From: Amorphophallus konjac
Taxonomy: Eukaryota > Streptophyta > Magnoliopsida > Alismatales > Araceae
DNA length: 64,000 nt
Assembly (NCBI GenBank): GCA_022559845.1
Contig: CM040126.1
Span: 126,208,886 to 126,272,885 of the forward strand
Direction of reading: 5' to 3'
The notes below the pieces were generated by a model. That model did not search any database and was not told the DNA's origin. It worked only from the letters and a program-made list of their open reading frames with translations. The position numbers were made by a program, and so were the translations under genes. Of the stretch, positions 1 through 9,927 are shown piece after piece; the first letter of the stretch is position 1; every line of letters starts with the position of its first letter.

Positions 1-546
1 TGATGCGGGATGGATTGTGGTTTTCCTCCTCCTCCTTCTACCGGCCGGCCGATGAAGGGGGTTTCTCTTTCTTGATTACCCTTAAACAAAACACAAACAA
101 CCAAAGAAGAAGAGGATTAGCCAAGTGTAGTATCAATCCACAATTAGAATAAGATAATGCAATATGAACATGAAGAACACACATTTTAGTCTTTTTTAAA
201 ACCCCTAAGAGAATTAGGGAGAGGAGATATGATGCAAAGACTAAGACAAACGTATAAAAGAAACACTATATGATGAATGAAGGTGGTGAGATGAGTTAAC
301 AAGCTAATGAAACAACTCCCTGCTGTTCCTGACAACAGTAAAGGGAGAGAACCAAATAAGGTGGCTTTGGGCTGCTGCAACAGGAAGAAGGAAGAAGCAA
401 CGAACAGCAGCAAACTATCTTTCTTTCGTGTGTATGTTCATCTGTGTGTGAAAATCCGTGTGTCTCTGTGTGTGATCTCTCTGCTGTTAACCTCTCTGCT
501 AACCTCTGCTTACTGCTACTTGGCACGCGCGAGCAAAACCCAGGGC

Positions 547-557
547 TCTATTTATAG
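547..557 (-). promoter_or_regulatory. Putative LTR TATA box (minus strand)
   Basis: The minus strand reads CTATAAATAGA within a GC-richer context, the usual form of a plant LTR TATA box. It would drive transcription leftwards out of the LTR. Confidence 0.5.
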
Positions 558-689
558 GGTACGAACCATAGATTTAGTAGGATTAAAACTCGCAACACTC
601 ATCTACGGCAAGGCCTCTACTTCCCTAATCCAATAAGGTTATCAAAACATAGCATGGAACTCTCCAGGAAAGGTTCGTTCGAGTAGGAC

Positions 690-1045
690 ACAAAAGGGGA
701 AAAGACGACTCTCAGAAGGGCGTCAATTGAAATTGACGACCTGCCTTAAGGCGTTAATTAAAATGACGACCGGGACAAAGGCGTCAATTCATGGATTTAA
801 TTTTGGCAACATAATTCTTTCCTTATTTAAAATGATGAAATGACGCCTGTAATAACGGGCGTTAGTTGATAAACGACACTCTGGGGGACGTCAATTATTG
901 CTTTTCCAATTCGATTAGGATACGTAAAATTCCAGAAACTAACACCTCTAACAACGGTCGTCCTTTCATTAAGAGACGCCCATGCCTAAGCTGTTATTTA
1001 AAAGACGCCCCTCATCAAAACGTTAATTCCAAAAAAAAAGCTAAG
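690..1045. repeat. Array of GACGYC/GRCGTYAATT short inverted repeats
   Basis: Near-palindromic units occur one after another, for example GCGTCAATTGAAATTGACG near 718, GACGCC..GGGCGTTA near 843 and GACGCC units near 978-1010. They lie upstream of the minus-strand TATA box, so probably in U3. The same type appears in the H1 LTR and in the LTRs of element A. Confidence 0.6.
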
Positions 1046-1285
1046 AAAATCACAGAAAACACATAAAAAAGAAAAAAAACTTCATATTACAGTAATATTG
1101 AAGTTCACTTTGGGGCGTCACATGGTGACATGAGATTTACTCAACATAATGTCAATTTTGGCGTGTCTACAGTCACGGATGAAACAGATAGGGACGACAC
1201 ATATACTCTGGGCTTCTCATATTGCTACCTGATGAAGGTTTAGAGGGAGCTATTTCTGTCATATCGTAAAGGCAACGAGAAGTAA

Positions 1286-2079
1286 TTGAAGAAAGCTGAG
1301 CGGAAAAGAGTCGCAATGGGCATGTGGCTGAGGTGCTTCTTCCGTGGCGAGAAGAAGTATGATGATTTCCCCTCAGTCAGAGCCACAGCCAAACTGAAGA
1401 AGCGGGGGAGGAGAAAGATGGACCTCCAAGGATCTACTTTTTGGGGTCACAAGAGTGAACCCAATCTTGTCGGCATTGATGCCATGACACACTACGCTGC
1501 CTACTTAACTATTTGGCTTTGCACTTTTGCTCTGCCTTATGGGGACGAGAGCATCATTCGGCTGGAGGCCATTTATCCACCATGCCAGATGGCTTGGGGT
1601 ATCAAGTTGCCCATTTGCACAGCTACCCTATGTTTAATATAGTGGACCCTGGTAGATATCAGCATAAGTAGGGTCCCGAGAAGCTTACGGATCATAGTGT
1701 CGATACACTTCTTCAATGCTTGGGTTTGCACCCTATTCCGCAAGTTTACCCTACGAACCATACAAGTACCCATGTTTTTTCCACGAATGATAGAGTTTGC
1801 AGGTGCTGAACCTGGCTCAGTGTCAACCCATCTATATTCAATCAGAGGAAGGCTGACATCTATTCCCATGGAATCACCTAGAAGCATTCACTTGTGGAGC
1901 CTGGTGGTGCACTCTAGTGCATGGATGACCAGGATGAGGAGTACATTCATCTGATTAGCAGGAAGACTATCACCCGACCAGTCCTTGAGCCATAGTTGAG
2001 AGATTGGGTGTAGACATGCTAAAAAGCTGATGACGTGGAAAATGTGGAGCGTGGTGTCACAAGTCACATAGACAAGCAT
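1286..2079 (+). pseudogene. Decayed plant-mobile-domain-like ORF remnant
   Basis: The plus-strand reading keeps fragments resembling plant mobile domain / aminotransferase-like transposon proteins, notably AAYLTIWLCTFALPYGDES followed about 20 residues later by a MAWGIKLPICTATLCLI-like stretch. Both resemble the 'LWLSRFVFPS ... LA.G..LALAP' region of that family. It is broken by several stops and a frame change after about codon 118. It sits antisense to the flanking Tat-like LTR sequence, as do the two clearer pseudogenes at 25-31 kb. An equally open minus-strand reading exists, so the strand call is tentative. Confidence 0.35.
1909..2024 (+). repeat. 116-bp direct repeat, copy 1
   Basis: The stretch from GCACTCTAGTGC to GACATGCTAAAA recurs at 4954-5069 with only a few substitutions. 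This copy lies inside the mobile-domain-like remnant. Confidence 0.85.
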
Positions 2080-2370
2080 ATGTGTATAAGTGATAACACA
2101 ATGTGCATATCAAGTGAACATCATGAACATGTGACTATGTAAACATGGTAGCATTATCATACATCAATATAAAGGTGATAAAAGATGTAAAAGAATACCG
2201 TGATCGCCACCAAGGAATGACAACACCAAAAGAATATAAAATACTAAGTGCGTTGTGTACCTTGGAAAAAGAGGATGATCGCGCTCAATATCAAGATGCG
2301 GGGACTATGTGGATTTCCTCTCTTGCCTTCCAACCAGCTAGAAAGTAAGGGCCTCACTTTCCATGCTTTC
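2025..2370. other. Non-coding stretch between gene remnant and LTR leader
   Basis: AT-rich sequence with short ORFs only. I recognise no feature in it. Confidence 0.5.
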
Positions 2371-2475
2371 CTGCGAAACAAACACAAAACAAGAGGTAAA
2401 ACCCATTAGAAAATGCTAAGTGTAGAAATCTGCCCAAGTGTATAAAGTAGCATGAAAGATTGAGGGCAAACTTAC
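2371..2475 (-). other. Candidate leader intron of Tat-like element
   Basis: On the minus strand a donor-like CCGG|GTAAGT follows a C-rich tract, and an acceptor-like TTGTTTCGCAG|G comes 105 bp later. A matching arrangement of 108 bp exists at 22598-22705. Splicing is inferred from site quality and recurrence only. Confidence 0.4.
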
Positions 2476-3115
2476 CCGGGGAGGGTTTTTAACCCCTATG
2501 GAAGGCTGCAAACAATATGTGTGTATATTGTGATGAGACTAAAGTGCAATGATTGATTTAATATGCCATGATGAACATAGATAAAGAAGGTGCAAAAGTG
2601 CAAGTCACAAGAAAAACTGTGCAAATAGTGTAAATTGGGTGTAAAGACTGATGCAAACAGTAGGGCAAATAAAGTCCAAATAGGGAGAAATTTGAGATGA
2701 TAGAAGACTTGAGTGTTGTGAAGAAGCAGGAATAAGAATCACTCCAAAAGAAGGTCGGGACAGAAAGTTATGACACCGGAGATTTGACGAAAAATGCGGA
2801 CTATGCAGAAAATGCAGAACAGTGCACAAAGTGGACTCAAAGAATGATAAATATCTCACAAGATAGAACACCAAAAGAGAAACGAGCAGATGCTATGGAA
2901 AGGTGAGAATGTTGTGGTGAAACTAGGGCAGAAAGGAGAGTTTAAAATGGGGAAGACAACAGTGAAAAATGGGGTGAAAAACTCAAGGAAACAGAAGGGT
3001 GCAGAACATGGGAGAAAAATTACTAAGTGTAAAAATAGAATGAAAGTGCAAAACTCATGGATAAAATATGCATGAAGATGACAAGGTAATGAGCCCAAAA
3101 CCAAGGAACACAAAG

Positions 3116-3610
3116 ATTATACTTCCCTCTAGAGTCTGGAGTTAAAAGGACATATCAAGAGTGCCCCACGGCCTCGCACCGGTGACGTAAACATGCCCCC
3201 GTCGCATGAAATCTGAGTTTCAACAAAGTGCAGAACAGTGTGGTAAAACCTCAAAAGTAGGGGCTTAGAAAAGGGGGAAAAGATATGAGAAAAAAGGCAA
3301 ACATATAATCAACGTGAAGCTAATACTCCTCTCTTCAAGATGGAGTCAAAGGAGGACAAAACGGATGAAGCATGACTCCGCCCCGGCTTGATGAACAGGC
3401 CCCCGTCGCGAAGTTGTAGCAGAAAATCAGCAAACTATGATGATTTGCCAAAAGTAGGGGCGAAGTTAGGAGGTCAAACGATGATGAAATCGAGCAAATA
3501 ATAAATCAATGGAAAGACAATACTTCCCTCTTCAGGCTAGGGTCGAAGGGTTGAGTAGAAAATCCAGCATGGCTTCGCCGTCGCCTTGAAAACACGCCCC
3601 CATCGCATAG
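3116..3610. repeat. Three imperfect copies of a ~200-bp unit
   Basis: Units start near 3119, 3328 and 3520. Each begins with an ATACTtCCCTCTTCA-like stretch, then a GGAGTCAAAGG-like stretch, then CCCCCGTCGCA. The first two copies also share AAAGTAGGGGC further on. A related single unit is near 22845-22960 in the other Tat-like LTR. The copies lie downstream of the minus-strand TATA box, so in the transcribed part of the LTR. Confidence 0.55.
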
Positions 3611-3623
3611 GAAATCTGGGTAG

Positions 3624-3634
3624 GTTTATATAGA
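3624..3634 (-). promoter_or_regulatory. Putative LTR TATA box (minus strand)
   Basis: The minus strand reads TCTATATAAAC. It separates the palindrome-bearing upstream part of the LTR from the transcribed triplicated units. Confidence 0.45.
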
Positions 3635-4073
3635 AAAGTGGTGAAACCCCCAACTTTCTCCCATGATTCCAGAAGATAGAGTTCACCAAATCTCGAGATC
3701 TCTAAATCAATCTCGAGATAATAGATAGGATAAGAGCTAGGAACAAATGGGACTCTTTTTGGTGGAAGGATCTGGAAGATAGAGTCCATGGAAGGTGGCC
3801 TAGAGCCAAATCTGGAAGAGTTTGTGTGACGTGAAAATGCATAAAACCTGATATTACGGCCAAGATTACAAGAGATATAGTCAATTAAAAATCGTGATCC
3901 ATATACCAAATTCAAGATAATACAAAGGGGAAGACACAACAACAAACGGGGCTCAATTTCGTAGAGTATTCTAGAAGATAGAGCCCTAACAAGGAGGCCC
4001 CGTTGCACAGGTTCGGCCTTAGAATCCGGCGGCGAAGAAGACGGAGTTCAGAAACTTTTGGACTCTTAGAGGT

Positions 4074-4385
4074 ATAAACGGTCGCACGATAGACCGTTCA
4101 ACGAATACGGTGGTCTATGGGTAGATCGCTCAATAAACTAGGGGGCGATCGGGAGACTTTTGGCACAAAAATTGGATAAACGGTCATCCATTGACCATTT
4201 TTTGACATAAGCGATCTCAAGAAGACCATTTTTTGACATTTCAAAAATAATAAAAATAAAATAAAAAATTTAAAAAGTTACTGTTCACACGATCAACTGT
4301 TGACCGTTTATCATGTTAAGCGCTGCAAATTGAACCGTATGAACAGTAACAGTCAACAGTTGACCGTTGATCAAGGTTTGGCTGT
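4074..4385. repeat. CGGY..RCCG palindrome array in Tat-like U3
   Basis: Units include CGGTC-GCACGATA-GACCG near 4080, CGGTCA-TCCAT-TGACC near 4182 and CAACTGTTG/CAACAGTTG-centred ones near 4290 and 4355. They lie upstream of the TATA box at about 3630 on the minus strand. The same motif type occurs at 22.3-23.65, 24.83-24.99, 25.55-25.89, 28.84-29.08, 32.45-32.94 and 40.24-40.73 kb. Confidence 0.65.
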
Positions 4386-4953
4386 CAAGCTCGCGCGACT
4401 TTAGAAATTAGAGAATATCTTGAAAATGGTGCGGAATTAGAAAAAGTGGTAGAAAAACAAATTGTAGATAACTGAAAGATGAACAACTGTCATGAAGAGA
4501 ACAAGATGCAAAAGTGATCAGAAGATTGAGAAAATGGGGTGAGAACAGAGAAAAATATTGGGGCTTGAAAACTGTGGAGAACTGGATAATGGCATAGAAG
4601 ATGAAAATGTAGGGCTTTAAAAAGGAACAACTTTGGCGAAGGACACTTAATGAATAGAGAAAAGGAAGGGGGTGAAAAGGGACCATTTTTCAAGACTATG
4701 CAGCGAAAGGGGCCGCATTCCTGAGGGAAGTCGACCTAAATGGGCGGTAAGTCGACTTGGAAGGCCGGAAGGTGAAAAATAGGCTCCAGGGCTCTAAGAA
4801 ATCATGATCTCCAATGCTCAAAGGGAATGGAACAATAAAATGGGCTCGAAATCTATCCAAGGAACGCTCCAAAATAATGGTTAATTTGGGACATCCAAAA
4901 TGATGAAAAAGAGAAATGACAGAACTTGCGGGCTAAAAACGGGTGTCAACAGC

Positions 4954-5069
4954 GCACTCTAGTGCATGGATGACCAGGTTGAGGAGTACATTTATCTGAT
5001 TAGCGGGAAGACTGTCGCCCGACCAGTCCTTGAGCCATAGTTGAGAGACTGGGTGTAGACATGTTAAAA
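4954..5069 (+). repeat. 116-bp direct repeat, copy 2
   Basis: This is nearly identical to 1909-2024. It is sandwiched between the start of the minus-strand Tat-like LTR (4951) and the likely start of the H1 LTR (about 5062), so it looks like a sliver of target sequence trapped between two insertions. Confidence 0.8.
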
Positions 5070-5219
5070 TTAACATCATTTTGAGTACATCGCTTAGACG
5101 CCCTAAATTGACTCTCAAATCAACTTATTTGAGTTGTTTTCCTTACTTGTCATGATTATTCAACTATTCCCTATTTTCTAGATTTTTCCAGCATTTTATC
5201 CAATTTTTCGAGGCCATTT

Positions 5220-5800
5220 TTAATTAACGTCTCTTCGAGTGGACGCCAATTAATTCATGTCAGCCTATTGGATGCCAATTTAAGAAATCGTGTCAGCCAC
5301 CCTAGACGTCAATTTCTAAAATTTTTGGGTTCCCCTGAGGTCGCGATCGACCGACCGACTGTGTTCATTAGATCGCAATCAATAGGATGACTGCATTCAC
5401 CAAAAGTCGCGTCTGGCATCCGGACGCTAATTCGTCGAACACCGCCTCTTCACACATACGCTAATTTTTAAATATGCATCCACCCCATGGACGCGAATTT
5501 CAATTCTTCACTATTTCATAAAATTCGTGCCAAATTCCTATAATTTTGAATCCACGACCTTCTGGAAAGTCGTATATTCTTGAATTTGCATCCAGAGTTG
5601 TGGACGTGAATTTCCTTTCCTTATTTTGAGCTTTTAATTCTTACCAAAATTCATATTATTGTTAATCCATGTTTGACCATGTGGACACGAATTCTTTTCT
5701 AATTTTGATAATTTTTAAACTTTTCAAAAATGATTTTAAATTAGCGCCTCTTTACACTGACATGAATTTAATTAGCGACCACTATGGTGGATGCAAATTC
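5220..5800. repeat. GACGYC..GRCGYNAATT palindrome array in H1 U3
   Basis: Examples are ACGTCTCTTCGAGTGGACGC near 5227, GCGTCTGGCATCCGGACGC near 5410 and GCGCCTCTTTACACTGACATG near 5745. Each ends in a run resembling AATT. All lie upstream of the TATA box at 5985. The motif type matches 690-1045 and the LTRs of element A. Confidence 0.55.
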
Positions 5801-5984
5801 CTCTAAAAATCCGATCCCAGGACCAACCCTTCCCTTCCTCATTTTAAACTCTTTTTCCACTTTAAGAAGGATTCCTATGGATTTCTAAGATAGTAAGGAC
5901 ACTTGAATGAAGGATTCCTCTATCCAAATCCCATTAGAACCTTATTTTTTATTTTTGAGAGAACTAAACCTGCGAATTTCAACT

Positions 5985-5993
5985 CTATATATA
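5985..5993 (+). promoter_or_regulatory. TATA box of H1 LTR
   Basis: TATATATAG followed by GACCCC, about 1.1 kb upstream of the putative primer-binding site. It fits the U3/R boundary of a plus-strand LTR. Confidence 0.5.
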
Positions 5994-7105
5994 GGACCCC
6001 TCACCCATGAGTGTTAAAGGCTGAAACTCATTGATTTTGGGGAAGCTCTGCTAGATTGAAGTGCCAAGGAGGAGTCTCCCTGTGTTTAAAGCTACATCTA
6101 TTGGAGTTCTTCCTCCCTTGAAGACCTTTGAAGACCCCCTTTGGAGAAATCAGTAAGCTTTTCTTATTCTTCCTCTCTTTTTATTATCTCCTTAGTTTAG
6201 TCAATGTTGCATGCATCATATCTCTTTTATTGTTTCATTTGTATCATCTCAATTCTTATTGAGATCCTCCATAGTGCAACACGTGCACCCTTCCTCTCAT
6301 ATCATCATATTTCTCATATCCTTTGCATAGGGGTTTTTAAGGCTAAACACCAACAACGTGTGTCCTATTTCATGATTCATTGTTTATTTCATATTAAGAA
6401 TTTGATGCTACACACCTTCAATTTCTAATCCATATCTTCTTTGTTGGTTGTTATTTATTTTGCAAGGGTAATCAAAGGGAAGCTCTCTTTATCAGCTGGC
6501 CGATTGGAAGAGAAGATAGCATTCACAATCTCCCCGCTTTTAAAATGGTATTTATATCGCGATCACCTCCCTTTATCTTATTGTTAATATCCTTTGAGGT
6601 CCACGTGTCTCTAACGATGACACTCCATTTAGAATCTACATGCTCCCTCCCCCCTTTAACATTCTTTTTTTTATTTTATAATTTTTTATGGATTTTTCAT
6701 AATCTACAAATTGGCGATTATGATAGGACACCTTTTATTTTTCTTTTGATTACCATTTTCTATCGGCACCTACGTGTGCCTCTCCCTTTTGCACCCACAG
6801 TGCATCTCCCCTTATGCTTCACATAGCACTCCCCTTTTTTTATCTTTTCCTTATTTTTATCTCTCGTGCACCACGTGCACACCTCCCTCCGTAAAGTGAT
6901 CACCAAATTGGGTGATTTTAAGAATCTCAAAAAAAAATTGGAATAGCATGCTCTATCTTATATTTTGTTGATTGCCATGATTCATGTTGTGTTTTTGTGA
7001 GTGATTTCCCTTTATATTCCATCGGTTTTTTCCTTTCCACACCTTTCTGGGCACTACGCAAGGATTGAATGCCGTTGCTCATAGTACCGCGTCCAAGGCA
7101 ACAGA

Positions 7106-7138
7106 CGCCAATTTCTGAAATTGGCGCCCACTGTACTA
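7106..7138 (+). other. Primer-binding site of H1 within a perfect palindrome
   Basis: TGGCGCCCACTGT from 7122 is typical of Tat/Athila-type primer sites. Its first bases form one arm of a perfect 21-bp inverted repeat (CGCCAATTTC-T-GAAATTGGCG, 7106-7126). The primer tRNA was not identified. The palindrome resembles the motif units of the LTR array. Confidence 0.5.
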
Positions 7139-7690
7139 GCTGCCAATTCTTCTCAGTTTTTGCAAAACCACCTTGCTTTGCCTGCTTTGCATTCGTTCTT
7201 TCATATTATTGTTCATACATGTATTCTTCATTTCTTTTGCATTAGTTCTGCATCCTTAGGGTATTTTGGCTTCGGAGACCTCCTCTCCCTACACCTTTAG
7301 AAGATTTTACCCTCTCTTGGTGACCCTCCAATTGAGACCTCTCATTTGACTGGAATTTCTTTAACCAAGGTCTCCGTAAGTCCCTGACATCAAAGGATTC
7401 CCTCTTCGATTACTGGGTAGGTTTTACCTTTGAAGTTCCCGAGATTTAGTTGGCCTAAACGTGATGAGAGAATTTACCTAGTTGACACTGGAGTAAAACC
7501 ATATTGAAATTAGGTTCCTACCTTTGAGTGAATTATATAAACCTTGTTAAAAATCACCTAATTCACATCAAGGGATAACTAAAACCAAGCGTAAACATTC
7601 ACTTATTTGATATCTTTGCAAAGTTGATTTAATTGAATTATTGTGTGCCTTGCATAATGTTTCGCTTTGGTAACCAGATTAACATGCCTA
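7139..7690. other. H1 leader, no gene seen
   Basis: AT-rich untranslated leader between the primer site and the gag-like ORF. I see no further feature. Confidence 0.5.
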
Positions 7691-8092
7691 GTTATTTATA
7701 TAATCATGAGGATGATAAACCTAGCATATCTTATAATCCTCAAATCAATGGTTCTCACCTAACTATCACAAGGGATATCAACCCAATTCTTATGGTTTTG
7801 TCCACCCCATGGGCAATTCTTGATTTCACGATCCCTCGCATCGATCGCGAGCCGCTACTACCCCTGAACCATCTCCTCCACATGACGAGAAGGTCTCCCA
7901 AGTTTTGCATCTCACCCATCAACAAATCAAAGCCCTCAAGGCTATGGTTGAGCGTGTAGTTCCTTCTTCTCATCCTCCTTCCACACCCTCTCGGGTGGCC
8001 CATTACCCACCTTCTTCCATTCATCCTCCCTCTCGGGTGACCCATCACCCGCCCTCTTCCATTCATCCTCCCTCGCGGCCCCGAGGCCCATA
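7691..8092 (+). pseudogene. H1 gag-like ORF, 5' part
   Basis: Structural-protein-like ORF of H1. The clearest stretch is HDEKVSQVLHLTHQQIKALK, followed by a proline/histidine-rich repeat (HPPS/THHPPSS units). The N-terminal part (from MPSYLYN) is in another frame, so there is a frameshift near 7745, and a TGA interrupts the second frame near 7829. At 8092 the frame is cut by element A and resumes at 16343 in phase (PRGPY|VPCTP), which shows that A inserted in a coding region. The family was not recognised beyond a gag-like guess. Confidence 0.5.
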
Positions 8093-8870
8093 TGTAGCAC
8101 CCCTGATAATTTAAGGAACAAAATTCCTGAATAAATTAAAATCGGCATAAAAATATTTAGTTATACACTTAATGGGCCTTAATACTTATAATATTTGAAT
8201 AGCCCAACAATAACATAAAGCCTTAGGGAGGCCAAAACCGTTATCCAGCTAAGATTACCCAAAAGTTAGCTTACCCAAAAGGTGTAGATGGGCTTTAAGA
8301 GCTAGAATTTATTCATATATCTATATTCTTTTTATTTAACTCCAAATCCTCTCACCCTTTTTCTTAAGAACAAAATGCTTGGGCCTAAAATGCCTTAGCT
8401 AATGCCTTGTACGCAGGGAGCTTGAGAACCTAAAATAGATGAGGTTTTGGGCATAGATACTATTTTGGTCCTATGGAGAGTTATGGGCAAAGAAGAAAGG
8501 TGAATGACGCCTTTGCCTATGGCGTGATTCACGTATAAAACGACTTAATTAAAGTCGTTAATTCAAAAAATATGAATAGTATCTTTTTTAAATAAAGGAA
8601 TTTTATAAAAGTAATTACATAGAAAAATAAAGAAAAATGAAAAAATTCATATTCATAAAATTCCATAGCTAAGCCTCATCAAAAAAAATAATAATAAAAA
8701 TCACGAAAGATGGTAAACTTTAAAATATACGTTAATAACGTGGTTGTGATCGTGAATTGGAAGGGGTGTGTTTAGAAGGGTTTAAAAGAAGAAATCCTAA
8801 TACTTTTAAGACTCGTACTAGGAAGTTGGAGTCCCAATCAAACACCAAACTTATAGGGTCTTCAAAACCC

Positions 8871-8878
8871 TATAAATA
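8871..8878 (+). promoter_or_regulatory. TATA box of element A LTR
   Basis: TATAAATA preceded by AACCC. The copy in the 3' LTR is at 13641-13648. Confidence 0.65.
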
Positions 8879-9871
8879 CCCACCCTTCGAACCAACCTAA
8901 TGCCTTTTTCTCTTCTTCCTCAACCACGACCTGCTGTAACTTCTTCTCCAACGAGCCTTACCGAGAAGTTGTTGCTCTTAACAAACAGAAGGAGCTTGAT
9001 GCTATTCTGGAACCTGCTATTGGTTTTATTTTCCTTTTACTGGATGAAGCATGCATATGGTGAAGCTCCAATCTCCTAGTATTCTATTTGATTATTCAAT
9101 TCACCAACTGCACGTGAAGAGCAAGTTCCTCTACTTCTGTTGCTATAGCAAGCAGAGGACCGTGTCTTTCTCCAATTGTTCCAAAGTCTTGTCAACTAAA
9201 AATCATCCCAAAAGGTAGGTGATCTCTCTCCAAGTAAAACTGTTAATAATATAATCTGTGCATGAAGTGTGTTTTCTAATCATTTTTCGTAGGTTTAGCC
9301 CAAAATCACCACATGCATGTTCCTGTTACGGCTGTAGTTTCACGTAAAGTTAACAAAGTTAATGTATGATTAAAGAATTTTTATCTATATAATCGCGTAT
9401 CTAAAAATCATGAAGTATATATGATTAGAATCTTCATATTTTTCTTTAATTTTACATGACTTCGTAAGATAATATTAACTAGTTAACAATTTGATTAACT
9501 AATATATGAATTTATAGAGTTACTCGGCGAATCACGAACTTTACTGTAACATGTTAGTTATAGGTTTTTACTTTGACAATTTGTTCGTGGGCGCCGGAGT
9601 GTCCTTTGAACATGAAAATTTATGGACGTGTTGTTGGGGTGGAGACTGAGGTAGTAGAAGTGGTTGCACCATTTTTTGTGTCCCCTATCTCAAGATCTCC
9701 CGTCTCTCAACGAAAAATTATTTTGAACGTCTGGTTATGTAGAGTTTTCCGAGCCCATCATTTCGGTATATCATAGGCTCTACTCCGACATAGTTACGTC
9801 GAGAAACGAGAGGGTTGAAAATAGAATTTTTTTGAAATAACGACCAACTATAGATCATTAAATGCAATTTG

Positions 9872-9893
9872 GACGCCACTGTACAGTGGCGTC
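9872..9893. repeat. Perfect 22-bp palindrome in LTR A
   Basis: GACGCCACTG with its exact complement, centred on TGTACA. It is followed by AATT. The 3' LTR copy at 14667-14688 differs by one base. It is the most symmetrical member of the GACGYC motif family. Confidence 0.85.
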
Positions 9894-9903
9894 AATTTAA
9901 CTA

Positions 9904-9927
9904 ATATATATATATATATATATATAT
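9904..9927. repeat. (AT)n microsatellite, 5' LTR of A
   Basis: An uninterrupted AT run. The equivalent run in the 3' LTR (about 14698-14736) is clearly longer, so it changed length after insertion. Confidence 0.85.

Larger units (their letters stand above)
1..1171 (-). mobile_element. Partial LTR of a Tat-like Ty3/gypsy element
   Basis: Read on the minus strand, the block starts at 1171 with TGTAGACACGCC, close to the TGTTGACACCC start seen at 4951. It carries a TATA box near 550 and reaches GGTAATC followed by a GGCCGGCC-containing stretch near 40-100. The same GGTAATC/GGCCGGCC arrangement recurs near 6470, 19905 and 22555, which links these copies. The region upstream of the TATA box (690-1045) holds a palindrome array. 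No credible ORF is present. The other LTR end lies beyond base 1, so completeness and solo-LTR status cannot be judged. Lineage assignment is inference from terminal-sequence resemblance. Confidence 0.5.
2371..4951 (-). mobile_element. Tat-like LTR with leader, minus strand
   Basis: On the minus strand the block starts at 4951 with TGTTGACACCCG, a typical Tat/Ogre-type LTR start. Going leftwards it has a palindrome array (4385-4074), a TATA box near 3630, three imperfect copies of a roughly 200-bp unit (3610-3116), and a candidate leader intron (2475-2371). The right flank (from 4952) is a copy of the sequence at 1909-2024 and not a polypurine tract, so this end faces target DNA: it is a 5' LTR or a solo LTR. 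I could not place the inner LTR end, so part of the left side may be internal leader. No coding region is visible. Confidence 0.55.
5062..7103 (+). mobile_element. 5' LTR of element H1
   Basis: The likely start is TGTTAAAA at 5062, where similarity to copy 1 of the 116-bp repeat stops. The likely end is CAACA at 7103, shortly before a tRNA-primer-like GGCGCCCACTGT. A TATA box (5985) and an upstream palindrome array (5220-5800) fit a plus-strand promoter. The GGTAATCAAAGGGAAG stretch near 6470 resembles the minus-strand sequence at 55-95, so H1 is related to the first partial LTR. The matching 3' LTR was not found in the window, so the ends are inferred from one copy. Confidence 0.55.

Noticed and set aside
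1573..1887. Minus-strand 104-codon ORF as the true coding strand of the remnant
   Set aside because: It is open but without recognisable motif. The plus strand has a better, though weak, mobile-domain resemblance. The strand remains uncertain.
9573..9776. 67-codon ORF with a close copy at 14368-14571
   Set aside because: Duplicated because it lies in both LTRs of element A. Not conserved as protein beyond that.
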